A DNA stretch of 45,563 nucleotides. Source: Occallatibacter sp. Lineage in GTDB: Bacteria > Acidobacteriota > Terriglobia > Terriglobales > Acidobacteriaceae. Of the stretch, positions 16,511 to 25,763 are shown in pieces (position 1 is the first letter of the stretch; each line of letters opens with the position of its first letter). The notes beneath the pieces were generated by a model. It had not been told where the DNA came from, searched no databases, and saw nothing but the letters and a program-made list of their open reading frames with translations. The position numbers and the translations under genes are program-made. Where the stretch lies: contig JARLFZ010000020.1 in the NCBI GenBank assembly GCA_031296305.1, forward strand, positions 1 through 45,563, given 5' to 3'.

Positions 16511-18222
16511 AGCAGGTGAACGCAGTCATCATCGGAGCCGGGGCAGCGGGCGGCGTCGTGGCCAAGGAACTGGCCGTCGCCGGACTTAGCGTGGTCCTGT
16601 TGGAGCGCGGAAGTTGGTATACCGCCAACGACTGTCGCAAAGACGACTTGCGCAACCAGCGCACGACCGTCCTGGGCAACGCCTTCGGCCCCGATGACGA
16701 CAGAAATCCGCGCATCGTCGTCAACTCCAAAGGCGAGCTGCACACCTTCGTGCCCAGCGAAGGTCCCTACTCCAACAATGCCGCCTGCGTGGGCGGCGGA
16801 ACGCTCAGTTGGGGAGCCCAGGCTTGGCGGTACATGCCGCAGGACTTCAAGATGCGCTCGACCTACGGGGCGCCTCCAGGAAGTTCGCTTGAAGACTGGC
16901 CCATCTCCTACGACGACCTGGAGCCGTTCTACGAGAAAGCAGAATACGAGATTGGCGTTTCAGGAGACTATGCGGACGATCCATTTCACCCCCCACGTCG
17001 GCGCGGATTGCCCATGCCGCCTCTGCCTCCTGGCCGAGAATTTGAGATCCTTGGGCCGGCCGCAAAGCGCCTGGGTCTGCATCCCTTCCACATTCCCATG
17101 GCCCGCAACAGCGTGCCCTACAACGGCCGCGGCCCCTGTATGCGCTGCCGCTGGTGCTGTGGCTTTGCCTGCGAGGTGGACGCCAAAAACGGCTCGCAGA
17201 ACACCGTCATTCCCGTGGCGCTGAGCACAGGCAACTGCGAGTTGCGCACCGAGTGCATGGCGAAGGAGATTCTGAGCGACGATCGCGGCCGCGCCCGCGG
17301 CGTGGTGTACTTCGATGCCCACGGTCATCTGCAGGAGCAACTCGCGGACATCGTCATCGTCTCTTGCTGCGCCATCGAGTCGGCTCGCTTGCTGCTTAAC
17401 TCCAAGAGCCGCCTCTTTCCCAACGGCCTCGGTAACCGCTACGACATGGTCGGCCGCAATCTGCAGGGCCACCAGTACACCGGCGCCCTCGGCTACTTTG
17501 CCTACGACACCTACGACGACATCGGTCCGGGCGCTGACATCGCCGTCTGCGATTACAACCACGGCACGCCCGGCTTATGCGGCGGCGGCATGCTGGCCAA
17601 CGAGTTTGTCCGCTTGCCCATCCACACCATTGACCGCCTGCCCAGCGGTACCCCCGGCTGGGGCCTCGCGCATAAGAAGGCCATGCGCGACTGGCACCGC
17701 CGCACCATCGCTATCATCGGTCCCACTCAGCAAATCCCCACCGCCGAGGCCCGCGTCACCCTCGATCCGTCGGTCAAAGACAAGTGGGGTATACCCGTTG
17801 CCCGCATCCAGGGCAACTGCCACGAACATACTTACGAAATCGGCGACATACAGGCCGAACGCGCCCGCAAGTGGCTCCTCGAGGCCGGCGCCATCGACAC
17901 CCGCCTCCTCAATCAGGCCCAGAACGCCGAAAAGCTCACTCGCGGGCCTGACGCGAATAAGGCCCGATCTCTCTCCAACCATAGCGATGTTGTTCCCGCC
18001 GGCCAGCACCAGGCCGGCACCTGCCGCATGGGCAACGATCCGCAAGGTTCGGTTGTTAATCGCACCTGCCAGCTTCATGGTGTAGACAATGTTTTCGTCA
18101 TCGATTCCAGCGTGCATGTGACAAACGGAGGCTTCAATCCTGCGCTTACCATCATGGCCGTCGCCTACTATGCCTCCGCTTCGCTGGTCCGAAATTGGAA
18201 GGGAACGGGATTCAGATCATGA
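16507..18222 (+). CDS. GMC-family FAD-dependent sugar dehydrogenase, catalytic subunit
   Basis: This 571-residue protein starts with the FAD Rossmann motif VIIGAGAAGG (residues 7-16). It has no signal peptide and is presumably exported with the Tat subunit encoded just upstream. A cysteine cluster C-x2-C-x2-CC-x3-C begins at residue 211 and precedes EVDAKNGSQNT, the region that in related dehydrogenases carries a cysteine-bound Fe-S centre. The active-site end is seen in GQHQAGTCRMG and NGGFNPALTIMAV (catalytic His and Asn positions). It would oxidise a sugar, polyol or sugar acid in the periplasm and pass electrons to the cytochrome encoded next. Overlaps both neighbours by ATGA. Substrate undetermined; glucoside 3-dehydrogenase and gluconate dehydrogenase are both possible. 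Confidence 0.92.
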   Translation: MKQVNAVIIGAGAAGGVVAKELAVAGLSVVLLERGSWYTANDCRKDDLRNQRTTVLGNAFGPDDDRNPRIVVNSKGELHTFVPSEGPYSNNAACVGGGTLSWGAQAWRYMPQDFKMRSTYGAPPGSSLEDWPISYDDLEPFYEKAEYEIGVSGDYADDPFHPPRRRGLPMPPLPPGREFEILGPAAKRLGLHPFHIPMARNSVPYNGRGPCMRCRWCCGFACEVDAKNGSQNTVIPVALSTGNCELRTECMAKEILSDDRGRARGVVYFDAHGHLQEQLADIVIVSCCAIESARLLLNSKSRLFPNGLGNRYDMVGRNLQGHQYTGALGYFAYDTYDDIGPGADIAVCDYNHGTPGLCGGGMLANEFVRLPIHTIDRLPSGTPGWGLAHKKAMRDWHRRTIAIIGPTQQIPTAEARVTLDPSVKDKWGIPVARIQGNCHEHTYEIGDIQAERARKWLLEAGAIDTRLLNQAQNAEKLTRGPDANKARSLSNHSDVVPAGQHQAGTCRMGNDPQGSVVNRTCQLHGVDNVFVIDSSVHVTNGGFNPALTIMAVAYYASASLVRNWKGTGFRS

Positions 18223-19337
18223 ATCGCTACGTGAAGTTTGCGGCCATAGCGGTTGCGCTGGCCGTTGCACTGGCGGTTGGCGGCGTCTTCGGCGCGTCCT
18301 GGTACTACACATCGCAACATGGCCAGGGCTGCGCAAACTGCCACGAAATGGCGGACTACGTGGGAGCGGTGCACGCCTCGCCGCACCGGAATGTCGGTTG
18401 CATGGATTGCCATGAGGCAAGCCTATCGACAAAACTGCGCCACATCCGCGTGCATCTGATGGGCACCAAGCCTGAAGCCATCCGTCTGCGCGATGTAGAC
18501 GTGCTGGCGATGGTCCCGAACTGCCAGAAGTGCCACCAGAAGGACTACGCAGCCTGGTCTGCCGGCCCGCACAGCGCAACCTACAGTCAGATCTTTGCCG
18601 ACCCAGTGCATAACAGCAAACGTCGCCTGATGGATGACTGTCTGCGCTGCCACGGCATGCACTTCAGCGGTCCGGTGCGCGATCTGGTGCAGCCGCAAAA
18701 CGCGCAAGGCCCATGGCATATCATTCGTCTCGGCTTTGCCGATCAGCCTACGATGCCGTGCCAGGCCTGCCACCAGATGCATGAGAAAGATGAGCCGCAG
18801 ACCAAGCCGGCCAAACGCTTTTCGGTGGCAGGCCCGGCGGCCGACAGCTCATTGGCTTATTTTGATCGGCGAGAGGGAATGCATTTTGCCGCGGTGTCGT
18901 TGCCTATTCCGCAGTTGTACGAAGGTTCCCGGCCGGTGAAGATGAATCAGGACGCACGGCAGTCAATCTGTTACCAGTGCCATGCGCCGCGAACGCCTGA
19001 CACGGATACGCCGGCAGCCGAACATCATTGGGGACCGCAAGTGGCTTCCGGCGACGACCGCACGCCGATGGGCGTGCATGAGGGCTTGAGCTGCCTCTCC
19101 TGCCACATTGGCCATAGCCAGAACACCACTGCATCGTGCAAGACCTGTCATCCCGAGATGTCTCACTGCGGGATTGACGTAGAGAAAATGGACACCACCT
19201 ATGCCAATCCTCAAAGCAAGCACAATATTCACTGGGTCAAATGCACCGATTGTCATCAGCATGGAATACCGAAGATGAAGTCAGCGAGCATTGCCCAAGC
19301 CAACGCTCAACCTCTGGACTCCCCGACCAATAATTAA
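18219..19337 (+). CDS. Membrane-anchored nonaheme cytochrome c
   Basis: The protein has 372 residues from the ATG overlapping the previous stop. A single N-terminal hydrophobic helix (FAAIAVALAVALAVGGVFGA) is followed by nine CxxCH haem-binding motifs: CANCH, CMDCH, CQKCH, CLRCH, CQACH, CYQCH, CLSCH, CKTCH, CTDCH. The start, with one transmembrane helix and a haem motif close behind, resembles NapC/NirT-type quinol-linked cytochromes and NrfA/NrfH-related multihaem proteins. Its place as third gene of the dehydrogenase trio makes it the probable electron acceptor of the GMC enzyme. The usual partner of such enzymes is a mono- or triheme cytochrome, so nine haems is odd. The end is low-complexity and Ala/Asn-rich. 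Confidence 0.92.
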   Translation: MNRYVKFAAIAVALAVALAVGGVFGASWYYTSQHGQGCANCHEMADYVGAVHASPHRNVGCMDCHEASLSTKLRHIRVHLMGTKPEAIRLRDVDVLAMVPNCQKCHQKDYAAWSAGPHSATYSQIFADPVHNSKRRLMDDCLRCHGMHFSGPVRDLVQPQNAQGPWHIIRLGFADQPTMPCQACHQMHEKDEPQTKPAKRFSVAGPAADSSLAYFDRREGMHFAAVSLPIPQLYEGSRPVKMNQDARQSICYQCHAPRTPDTDTPAAEHHWGPQVASGDDRTPMGVHEGLSCLSCHIGHSQNTTASCKTCHPEMSHCGIDVEKMDTTYANPQSKHNIHWVKCTDCHQHGIPKMKSASIAQANAQPLDSPTNN

Positions 19338-19430
19338 AATCAACAACCTACGCCGGATTCGCTCCTGCACGAATTAGTGACTCCTGCTACCTTATACGTA
19401 GATTTCCTTAACTTATGAGGAGTGCGCACC

Positions 19431-20561
19431 ATGTCTATACAGGGCTCTACGTCGTCGTCCAAATCTTTGACTCAACCGATTCGTGTAGGCGTGGTAGGTC
19501 TTGGCCGCATGGGGATGATCCATGCATTGCATATTCACGAACTGGCGCAGGAGTCGGATCTGTGCCGCCTCACATGCGTTTCCACCACCGACCCGAAAGC
19601 CGCGAACACTTTTCTTTCGCTGACCGGCGGTTCGACGCCCGTGTTCGATGACATCGCAGGGCTGGCGAAATCGGGCCTGTGCGATGTCACGGTGATTGCT
19701 ACAAATACGCCGCTGCATCGAGAGCACTCGTTGATGATGATTCAGGCCGGACAGCGAGTGTTTCTCGAGAAGCCCCTTACCGGTACCTTGCAAGGCGATC
19801 GCGAATATGCGGAGCTTCTCGAGCGCGAGCATCCACAGGCACTAATGTTGGGATTCCAGCGGCGCTTCGACGCGCCCATCTGCTTTGCAAAGCAGCTTAT
19901 CGATCAAGGCGCGATAGGACGGATCTTCAAGATCTACTCATCGCTCGAGGATTCGGGCCCTGCGCCGGATGGATTTGCAAGCCCCGGCATTCTCCCCGAC
20001 ATGGCGGTCCATAATGTGGACGAGGTTGTCTGGTTCTCCGGTCGAAAGCCGAAGCTCGCCCTCGCGATCGGCTCGCGAATCTATAGCCACAAGCTGACGA
20101 CTTGTCAGGAAGATTTTGACGATGCCTTAATGATTCTCGATTTTGGCGATGAGCTTATCGCCCAAATCCAGGTTACACGCAATCACGTATCGGGTTATCG
20201 CGGCGAAACCGTGATTTATGGCGAGAAGGGTTTGATTCGTATTGGGTGCTTCAAGCAGAAGCTGCTTGAAGTGATGGTCGAGGCCTACGGAACCCGCGAA
20301 GCAAAAGAGCCGCTGGCATTCAGGAATTTTGAGATGCGGCGATACGAGCAGCCACTTCCGGAGTTTATCGATCGCTACGGCGCGGCCTATAAAGAAGAGC
20401 TCAGAACCTTCCTGGTCTGCTGCCGCGAAGGAAAGCCGTTTCCGATTACTCATCTCGACGGATTACGCGCGCAGGAAATTGTCGCGGGCGCTATGAGTGC
20501 ATCCATCCGCAAGGAAGACATGGCCAGGATTGACTATCTGGAAGTCTCCCGGAAGGCCTGA
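19431..20561 (+). CDS. Gfo/Idh/MocA-family NAD(P)-dependent oxidoreductase
   Basis: The protein has 376 residues from ATG 19431. GAGGAG (19417-19422) lies 8 bases upstream, which decides against the GTG at 19422. The N-terminal Rossmann fold shows VGVVGLGRMGMIHA, and the family hallmark EKPLTG occurs near residue 105. The C-terminal half has the substrate-domain strand pattern and ends VAGAMSASIRKED, as in inositol 2-dehydrogenase-like enzymes. It catalyses reversible oxidation of a sugar, inositol or 3-keto-glycoside in the cytoplasm. It follows the periplasmic dehydrogenase trio after 93 bp and could handle the keto-sugar formed there, but it has its own strong ribosome binding site and may be a separate unit. 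Confidence 0.9.
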   Translation: MSIQGSTSSSKSLTQPIRVGVVGLGRMGMIHALHIHELAQESDLCRLTCVSTTDPKAANTFLSLTGGSTPVFDDIAGLAKSGLCDVTVIATNTPLHREHSLMMIQAGQRVFLEKPLTGTLQGDREYAELLEREHPQALMLGFQRRFDAPICFAKQLIDQGAIGRIFKIYSSLEDSGPAPDGFASPGILPDMAVHNVDEVVWFSGRKPKLALAIGSRIYSHKLTTCQEDFDDALMILDFGDELIAQIQVTRNHVSGYRGETVIYGEKGLIRIGCFKQKLLEVMVEAYGTREAKEPLAFRNFEMRRYEQPLPEFIDRYGAAYKEELRTFLVCCREGKPFPITHLDGLRAQEIVAGAMSASIRKEDMARIDYLEVSRKA

Positions 20562-20658
20562 TTCTTTCTGCAATTCCGGGCGCCGAGTTAGAAGTGGAAC
20601 TCAGGATAACTCCCTACCAGGCGCGCCGTGTAATTCGAGTTCCGCGGGCGAGAATCCG

Positions 20659-22017
20659 TCAGTCGCAAACCAGCGCCGCATCAGCGAAAGCTCGTGCCGC
20701 GTCTTCGCTCTCGGCGTCGATCTCCGGTTCAGCGCTCTCGCCCGCTTCCATGCGCGCCACAAAGAACCGCTCCACCTCGCTCAGCACATCGGCGCCGTAG
20801 CGTGCATGGTAAATTGCCGAGCGCAGCTTCGCACCGCCCGGCACGCCGTGCGTGAACCACGTGGCGAACTGCTTCATCTTGCCCACCGGGTCGCCCATCC
20901 TCGCGTCGCGCGGCAAATCCTTCGTGGCCTCGGCCTCCGCCATCAGCATCTCGAAGTACGCGCGAATCATCTGGTAGCGATCCTCGGTGGTCGGCTTCTC
21001 ATAGCGGCCCGTCGCAGTATATTGCGCAATCTGCCGGAAGATCCACGGATTCGCCGGCGCCGCACGTCCGATCATTACCGCATCGCAGCCCGTCTCGGCC
21101 ACCATCGCCGCCGCGTCTTCAGGCGTGCGCACGTCGCCATTTCCGATCACCGGCAGCCGCACCGCTTCTTTGACCGCGGCAATCCAGTTCCACTGCGCCT
21201 GGCCGCTGTAACCCTGCTCGCGCGTGCGCGCATGCAGCGCCAGTCCGTTCAACCCTTCGGCTTCGGCCATCCGCGCGAGCTCCACGCACACAATCTGGCT
21301 CTCATTCCAGCCCATGCGGAACTTCACGGTAAAGGGAATCGTCACCGCCTTGCGGATGGCGTGAAAGATCTCGCCGATCCTCGGCAGATCGCGCAACAGG
21401 CCCGACCCTCCGTTCGACCCAACCACGCGCTTCGCCGGGCAGCCCAGGTTCAAGTCGACGGTGTCGAAGCCCGTCTCTTCCACAATCCGCGCCGCGTCAG
21501 CGAGAGTCTCAGGATTCGATCCGAACAACTGCGCTGCAATGGGATGCTCGTCTTCGTAAAACGTCAGGTAGCGCCGCCGCTTGGTCTCGCGCATCCGGCT
21601 CAGCCCATCCGCCGATGTGAACTCCGTCATGATCAGCCCGCAACCCGACTGCGCATTCGTAATCGATGCATCGATCTGCGTTTCACCCACAGAACTCTGC
21701 GAATCTCCCATAGAATCGGGCGCCCCACTTCTCGATTCTGAGATGTGAGAAGCTAGGTCGGCGTTTACTCCAAGTTCAGCGTGGGAAAACAAACTCGCGT
21801 GCCGAATGAACCGCCGGAACACCGTGTCGGTGACTCCGGCCATCGGCGCCAGCACCGTCGCTGGCCGCACCGCGACCGCGCCCAGCCGCACCTCCGCCGG
21901 TACCCGTGCCTCCGCAGGCATGGCATGTTCCACCGGATTGTCCCAGCGCTTCTTCACCGTGAATCCGCGTCCTGCCATAAATGCCTTTAAGCCTCTGGCT
22001 GCCAACTCTCTACCCAA
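20659..22017 (-). CDS. dusB: tRNA-dihydrouridine synthase with an unusual N-terminal-half insertion
   Basis: FMN-dependent Dus enzyme that reduces uridines in the tRNA D-loop. Seen are APMAGVTDTVFRRF (residues 57-70), MTEFTSADGL, PIAAQLFGSNP, the catalytic cysteine in DLNLGCPAKRV (Cys193), VKFRMGW, ALHARTREQGYSG and VIGNGDVRTPEDA. These match the DusB group. About 48 residues (76-124, polar, Ser/Asp/Glu-rich) are inserted where other Dus proteins go straight from the FRR helix to VTEM. The C-terminus has an acidic, Ala-rich tail. The true start could be the Met at residue 1, 14 or 33. It lies downstream of rpmE, separated by a terminator, and converges with the Gfo/Idh gene. Confidence 0.93.
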   Translation of the reverse strand: MGRELAARGLKAFMAGRGFTVKKRWDNPVEHAMPAEARVPAEVRLGAVAVRPATVLAPMAGVTDTVFRRFIRHASLFSHAELGVNADLASHISESRSGAPDSMGDSQSSVGETQIDASITNAQSGCGLIMTEFTSADGLSRMRETKRRRYLTFYEDEHPIAAQLFGSNPETLADAARIVEETGFDTVDLNLGCPAKRVVGSNGGSGLLRDLPRIGEIFHAIRKAVTIPFTVKFRMGWNESQIVCVELARMAEAEGLNGLALHARTREQGYSGQAQWNWIAAVKEAVRLPVIGNGDVRTPEDAAAMVAETGCDAVMIGRAAPANPWIFRQIAQYTATGRYEKPTTEDRYQMIRAYFEMLMAEAEATKDLPRDARMGDPVGKMKQFATWFTHGVPGGAKLRSAIYHARYGADVLSEVERFFVARMEAGESAEPEIDAESEDAARAFADAALVCD

Positions 22018-22121
22018 AGCCCGTTCGAGCCGGAACTGCGATCCGAGACAAGAGCACTCAGATCAATGCGCCGAGGAACGTCTGAAAGCTAATGGCTAAG
22101 AGCGAACAGCCGTCTTCCTCC

Positions 22122-22157
22122 AAACAAACGTGAGCCTCCGCCGCGGCAGAGGCTCAC
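22122..22157 (-). terminator. Rho-independent terminator after rpmE
   Basis: Perfect 9-base arms GTGAGCCTC (22157-22149 read on the minus strand) and GAGGCTCAC (22138-22130) enclose a GC-rich 10-base loop. The T-rich tract GTTTGTTT follows on the minus strand. It lies 20 bases after the rpmE stop. Confidence 0.8.
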
Positions 22158-22177
22158 TCGTCCAACTCGCGCCCCGG

Positions 22178-22408
22178 CTACTTGGCCGCCGCGATCGCCT
22201 TGTCGCTCTTCGCGTATTTCCGCCGGAACCGCTCCACGCGACCCGCCGTATCGACCAACCGCTGCTTGCCCGTGAAGAACGGATGGCAAGCCGAGCAAAT
22301 TTCCACGTGAATGTCGCCCTTGTGGGTCGACCGTGTCTCAAAATTGTTTCCGCAGGCGCACATCACGCGCACCGCGGCGTAATTGGGATGAATCTTTTCC
22401 TTGGGCAT
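22178..22408 (-). CDS. rpmE: 50S ribosomal protein L31, zinc-binding form
   Basis: This 76-residue protein has the L31 pattern [43 protein letters not shown] and VERFRRKYA. The cysteine pairs CAC and CSAC identify the zinc-binding (C+) form. It has an alanine/lysine tail. GAGGAAAGG lies about 12 bases upstream of the ATG. A promoter (22447-22475) and a terminator frame it as a single-gene unit. Confidence 0.97.
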   Translation of the reverse strand: MPKEKIHPNYAAVRVMCACGNNFETRSTHKGDIHVEICSACHPFFTGKQRLVDTAGRVERFRRKYAKSDKAIAAAK

Positions 22409-22446
22409 CGACAGACAGACCTTTCCTCTAATTCTTCGCTATCAAT

Positions 22447-22475
22447 ATTGTAGGGGGATTCGCTCACTTGCGCAA
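22447..22475 (-). promoter_or_regulatory. Probable sigma-70-type promoter of rpmE
   Basis: Read on the minus strand, TTGCGC (22475-22470), a 17-base spacer and TACAAT (22452-22447) match the housekeeping promoter layout. The -10 is good and the -35 matches only in TTG. The distance to the rpmE start is 38 bases. Confidence 0.5.
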
Positions 22476-22611
22476 TCGCCGGGAAGGGAAGGCTCAAAAA
22501 GCAGCTTCCAGCCTCGAGCTACCAGCTCCGCGCCGTTCCTGCCGTGCGAACTGCTTGATATACAAGAAGATCCTCCCCGGAACCAACAAGCCAGCAGCAA
22601 CAAAATAGTCG

Positions 22612-24195
22612 CTAGAAGCCGCGTTTTTTCCCCGCCAACTCCGCCCGTGCCGCCAGCCCGATCGCCATGGCCATTACGCGGTCGTCGTGCGTCCCCGACT
22701 GTGCGCCTGAGCTCCCATTCGGCTGCCGTACAAAGCTCCGGCACTCGCCCAGCAGCCGCCGGCTCTGGAACTGCTCCGGCTCTTCCACCAGCGCCGCCTC
22801 CAGCCGCGCGATAGCTGCTGGTCGGCTCACGCTTGTTGTCAGCCAACCTGTTTGCCCGCCGTGCGAGTAGACGCGCTGATACTTGCATGCAGTCTCGACC
22901 AGTGCCAACACTCCGCTGCCGTGGTTGTTACGCTCCACCACCAGCCACGCTCCGTTGTACTCCGCGGCCAGCCCGGTCACAAACCGCGCCAGCTCCAGTC
23001 CGCCCACGTGGCCCGCAAACTCCGCACACTGCAAGCCCGTCTCCATCTCCAGCACCTGTGCAGCAGAGTAGTCGCCGTCGCTTCCGCCTCCAGCGGGATC
23101 CACCGACACAACGTATTCCTTGCCCTTCACCGGCGGCAGCCATATCTCCAGATCTCCGTTCTTCCGCCGCTCCACCGGCTCCGGAGCGGTCTTCAGCCGC
23201 GCTTCCACCGCCGCCAGCTCAAACACGCTTTCGCCGCTCGCCAAAAAGCAGCGCTCTTCGTTCTCGGCATATTCCTGCGCCGTCAGCCCGCGAAAATCCG
23301 CCCGGATCCGCCGCCGGTACGCGATCTGCGAAAGCTTCAATTCGTGCTGCTCCATAAGCTTGCGTTCTTCGTCCGTCAAGCTCGCCTTGTCCACCGCTTC
23401 CGAGTGGTAGCGCGCCTCCATCCACCACGGAAAAAAGTGCCGCACCGTTGCCGTCTCGCCGGCCTTGCGCCACTCCTCGTAAAAGCACCCGCCGACTCCC
23501 TGCGGCGTCGATTCCAGAATCAGCTCTCCACCCGGCGCCATCGCTGCGCGTAAGCCCGCCAGGATATCCGCCGCGTCGCCCGGCCACCGCGCCAGCTCGC
23601 TGCAGTGCAGGTTCTGCACCGTCAATCCCCGCCCCGCATTCCGGTCCGCCGCGCTCACCACGCGGTACTCCGCGTCCATCTCCGGAAACACAATCTGCCG
23701 CACGTTCGCCCGCCCCGTCTTCAGCGCACCCTCGCGCAAACCATCTGGCATCCAATCCAGAAACCGGTGCACGATGCGGAAGATCTCCTCCGCCGCCTCT
23801 TGGGTGTGCGCCACTTCCAGCGTCAGCGTCCCCGGCTGTGTAATCGTCTTCAGAAAGAACCGCGCCGCCACCCACGTCGTCAGCCCCATCTGCCGCGCCT
23901 TCAGCACAATATTTCGCTGTCCGCGTTTGTTCTCGAAGGCGCGCTGTACCTTATTCGCTTTTAGTTTTCCTGGCCGCCCCTCGCGCGTCCTCACCACCAG
24001 CAGTTTCTCTGCCAGCACCATGCCCACGGTGGGTCCGCTCAGGATTCTGGGATGGTGGTCCAGAGCCTTCCCCAGGCATTCCAGGTCGCTCCGTTCCATT
24101 TCGTCGACCCGCAGGTCCTCCAGGTGCGTTCCCCACGCCTCAACCTTCGGCCCGCAATCTCCCCTGGCTTCCACTAACCCCTCACTAACTCTCAA
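22612..24195 (-). CDS. Phage-type terminase large subunit (TerL), apparently intact
   Basis: Up to 527 residues. The ATPase half has IVLKARQMGLTTWVA (Walker A-like, residues 96-110), a Walker B-like LHCSE (196-200) and a coupling motif ILEST (226-230). The RNase-H-like nuclease half has VSVDPAGG (Asp366), VVERNNHG (Glu421) and THDDRVMAMAIGLA (Asp504/505). All acidic catalytic positions are present, so the enzyme looks functional. TerL packages phage DNA into capsids, but no small terminase, portal, protease or capsid gene is near. The start is unsettled: TTG 24195, GTG 24174 or ATG 24099; the first overlaps the intergenic CTAAC-type repeat, so a later start is likely. Two tail-fibre-like genes precede it on the same strand. 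Confidence 0.9.
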   Translation of the reverse strand: MRVSEGLVEARGDCGPKVEAWGTHLEDLRVDEMERSDLECLGKALDHHPRILSGPTVGMVLAEKLLVVRTREGRPGKLKANKVQRAFENKRGQRNIVLKARQMGLTTWVAARFFLKTITQPGTLTLEVAHTQEAAEEIFRIVHRFLDWMPDGLREGALKTGRANVRQIVFPEMDAEYRVVSAADRNAGRGLTVQNLHCSELARWPGDAADILAGLRAAMAPGGELILESTPQGVGGCFYEEWRKAGETATVRHFFPWWMEARYHSEAVDKASLTDEERKLMEQHELKLSQIAYRRRIRADFRGLTAQEYAENEERCFLASGESVFELAAVEARLKTAPEPVERRKNGDLEIWLPPVKGKEYVVSVDPAGGGSDGDYSAAQVLEMETGLQCAEFAGHVGGLELARFVTGLAAEYNGAWLVVERNNHGSGVLALVETACKYQRVYSHGGQTGWLTTSVSRPAAIARLEAALVEEPEQFQSRRLLGECRSFVRQPNGSSGAQSGTHDDRVMAMAIGLAARAELAGKKRGF

Positions 24196-24236
24196 ATTAA
24201 CTCCGCTAACCCAGCAATCTCCGCTAACTCAGCTAC
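24171..24236. repeat. Degenerate CTAAC-word low-complexity repeat
   Basis: Irregular copies of the words CCACTAAC, CTCCGCTAAC and CTCACTAAC fill the junction between the terminase and the tail-fibre-like gene. The same words recur at 31480-31590, 32118-32160 and 37611-37644. Confidence 0.6.
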
Positions 24237-24242
24237 CTTTCT

Positions 24243-25580
24243 TCAGTTCCCGCCGCACCAATACTTCACCGTGTACGCGGTCGAAGCCGTAAGCGCCGTA
24301 TTCGCTGTGATCGTGATCGCGGTCGTGCTCTCCGTCCATGTATTGGACGTGATCACCGCGCTCGCGCTCTCCATCATCACCATGCAGTTGGCGTAGTTGG
24401 TATGCGTGCTGGGGAACGAGATCGTTGCCAGCGTTCCTGTCGTCGGGCTCGTTCCTGTTGTCAGCGTCACCGTGCCGCTTACGCCATCGCATAAGTGGTT
24501 TGTCGCGCAGGCAATCGATGGACTCGATCCCGCAGCTGCACCTGTCGCGAGCGTCATCGTGCCGCTGCCAATAAAGAACTTGCCCGACACAAACCCCGTC
24601 GCTGTTGTGTTGCCGCTTCCCGTCACGGTCAGCACCGTCGCTGGGGACGACGCCCCATTTTGTACCACCAGTCCCGCCGTGCCGCTGTTCGCCGCGCAGT
24701 TCAGGCACACGTCGTAGGCGCCATTGCCGGCATTGATATTTGTATTGCCGCCGCCCTGGTAAATCGTAATGCGGTCGAGACTACTGTGAGCGGCGTCTTG
24801 AATGCGGTACGTGTAGCTCGTATCAACCGTGTTATCCCACTCCGCCGCTCCGCTGTAGTTTTGCCATTGCAGCTCTTCGGTCTGTGCCGCGCTGGTTCCC
24901 GCCTGGATCTCCACAACATTCGTCGACGCCGACGCGTTGTTGAAGAGGTTCGCGCTGCCTTTCAGAGTTGATGAAGCGGTGGTGGTTATGCTGGTCGCGC
25001 TGGCCACTCCCAGAGCCGGCGTCGTCAGTGTGGGACTGGTCGCCAGCACGACGCTGCCGCTGCCTGTCGTTGCGCACGCCACAATCTGGCTGCTCGAGTT
25101 CGTGCAGTTTGCCGAAGACGATGTTGGCACGCTGCCGCCGTTGATCTTGCCCACGGTCGTCGCGCTCTGCGTCCCAGTCACGTCTCCGCTCAAGCTGCCC
25201 GTGAAACTTGTCGCGTTCGCAACCGCCGTCGATCCGATCGCGCTCACAATCTGCGCCCCCGTCGCCGTAGTCGGCGCCGACCCCGTCGAAAAGTAGCCCA
25301 GACCCGTGAATGCCGCCGAGCAGCTCACCGCCGTCCCGCTTCCGGCGTAGTACGCCACCGCATAGGCTGAAGCGCAGTTGTTCACTGTGCCCGATCCGCT
25401 CGGCGTTTGAAACGCGAAACTGCTTGTGCTGCTGTTGTAGTAGAGGTAACCCGTGGCCAGTGTCGGAACCGGCACTCCGCCGATCCCGTTGGCGCTTGGC
25501 GCCGGCAAACCCGTCGACGCCTGGCCCCACGCGACTACTGGCGCTGCCGCTAAAATCCAAACCCGCATCCAACCCTTCAT
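24243..25580 (-). CDS. Secreted Ser/Thr/Gly-rich tail-fibre-like protein
   Basis: The protein has 445 residues, with GGAGGAG 8 bases before the ATG. A Sec signal (MKGWMRVWILAAAPVVAWGQA) starts it. The rest is Ser/Thr/Gly/Ala-rich with beta-strand-like periodicity. A segment around residues 255-330 (YRIQDAAHSSLDRITIY, DVCLNCAANSGTAGLVV, VLTVTGSGNTTATG) parallels one in the larger neighbour, showing a shared module. The end ASTAYTVKYWCGGN resembles the C-terminal domains of phage tail or structural proteins. A signal peptide is unexpected for a virion protein, so this may be a surface-exposed adhesin built from tail-fibre modules. No enzymatic motif is seen. Confidence 0.75.
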   Translation of the reverse strand: MKGWMRVWILAAAPVVAWGQASTGLPAPSANGIGGVPVPTLATGYLYYNSSTSSFAFQTPSGSGTVNNCASAYAVAYYAGSGTAVSCSAAFTGLGYFSTGSAPTTATGAQIVSAIGSTAVANATSFTGSLSGDVTGTQSATTVGKINGGSVPTSSSANCTNSSSQIVACATTGSGSVVLATSPTLTTPALGVASATSITTTASSTLKGSANLFNNASASTNVVEIQAGTSAAQTEELQWQNYSGAAEWDNTVDTSYTYRIQDAAHSSLDRITIYQGGGNTNINAGNGAYDVCLNCAANSGTAGLVVQNGASSPATVLTVTGSGNTTATGFVSGKFFIGSGTMTLATGAAAGSSPSIACATNHLCDGVSGTVTLTTGTSPTTGTLATISFPSTHTNYANCMVMMESASAVITSNTWTESTTAITITANTALTASTAYTVKYWCGGN

Positions 25581-25763
25581 CTTTCTTCTCCTCCACTTTC
25601 CTCTGCTCGCCCCTTGGTCCTTCGCCGTCTGCCCACACCGCTACGTCCGGCGGCGCAGCCGGCGCTATGCACGCCAGCTGCGTTCCCGCTCCTGCCTTCG
25701 CTCCGTTGTTTTCTGGATCCCTCGGTCCTCTTGTTTCTTAATCCGTAAATGTCTAAATGTATA

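Noticed and set aside
20497..21741. 414-codon plus-strand open frame
   Set aside because: It is the mirror of dusB, with Arg/His/Ala-rich composition typical of antisense frames in GC-rich DNA.
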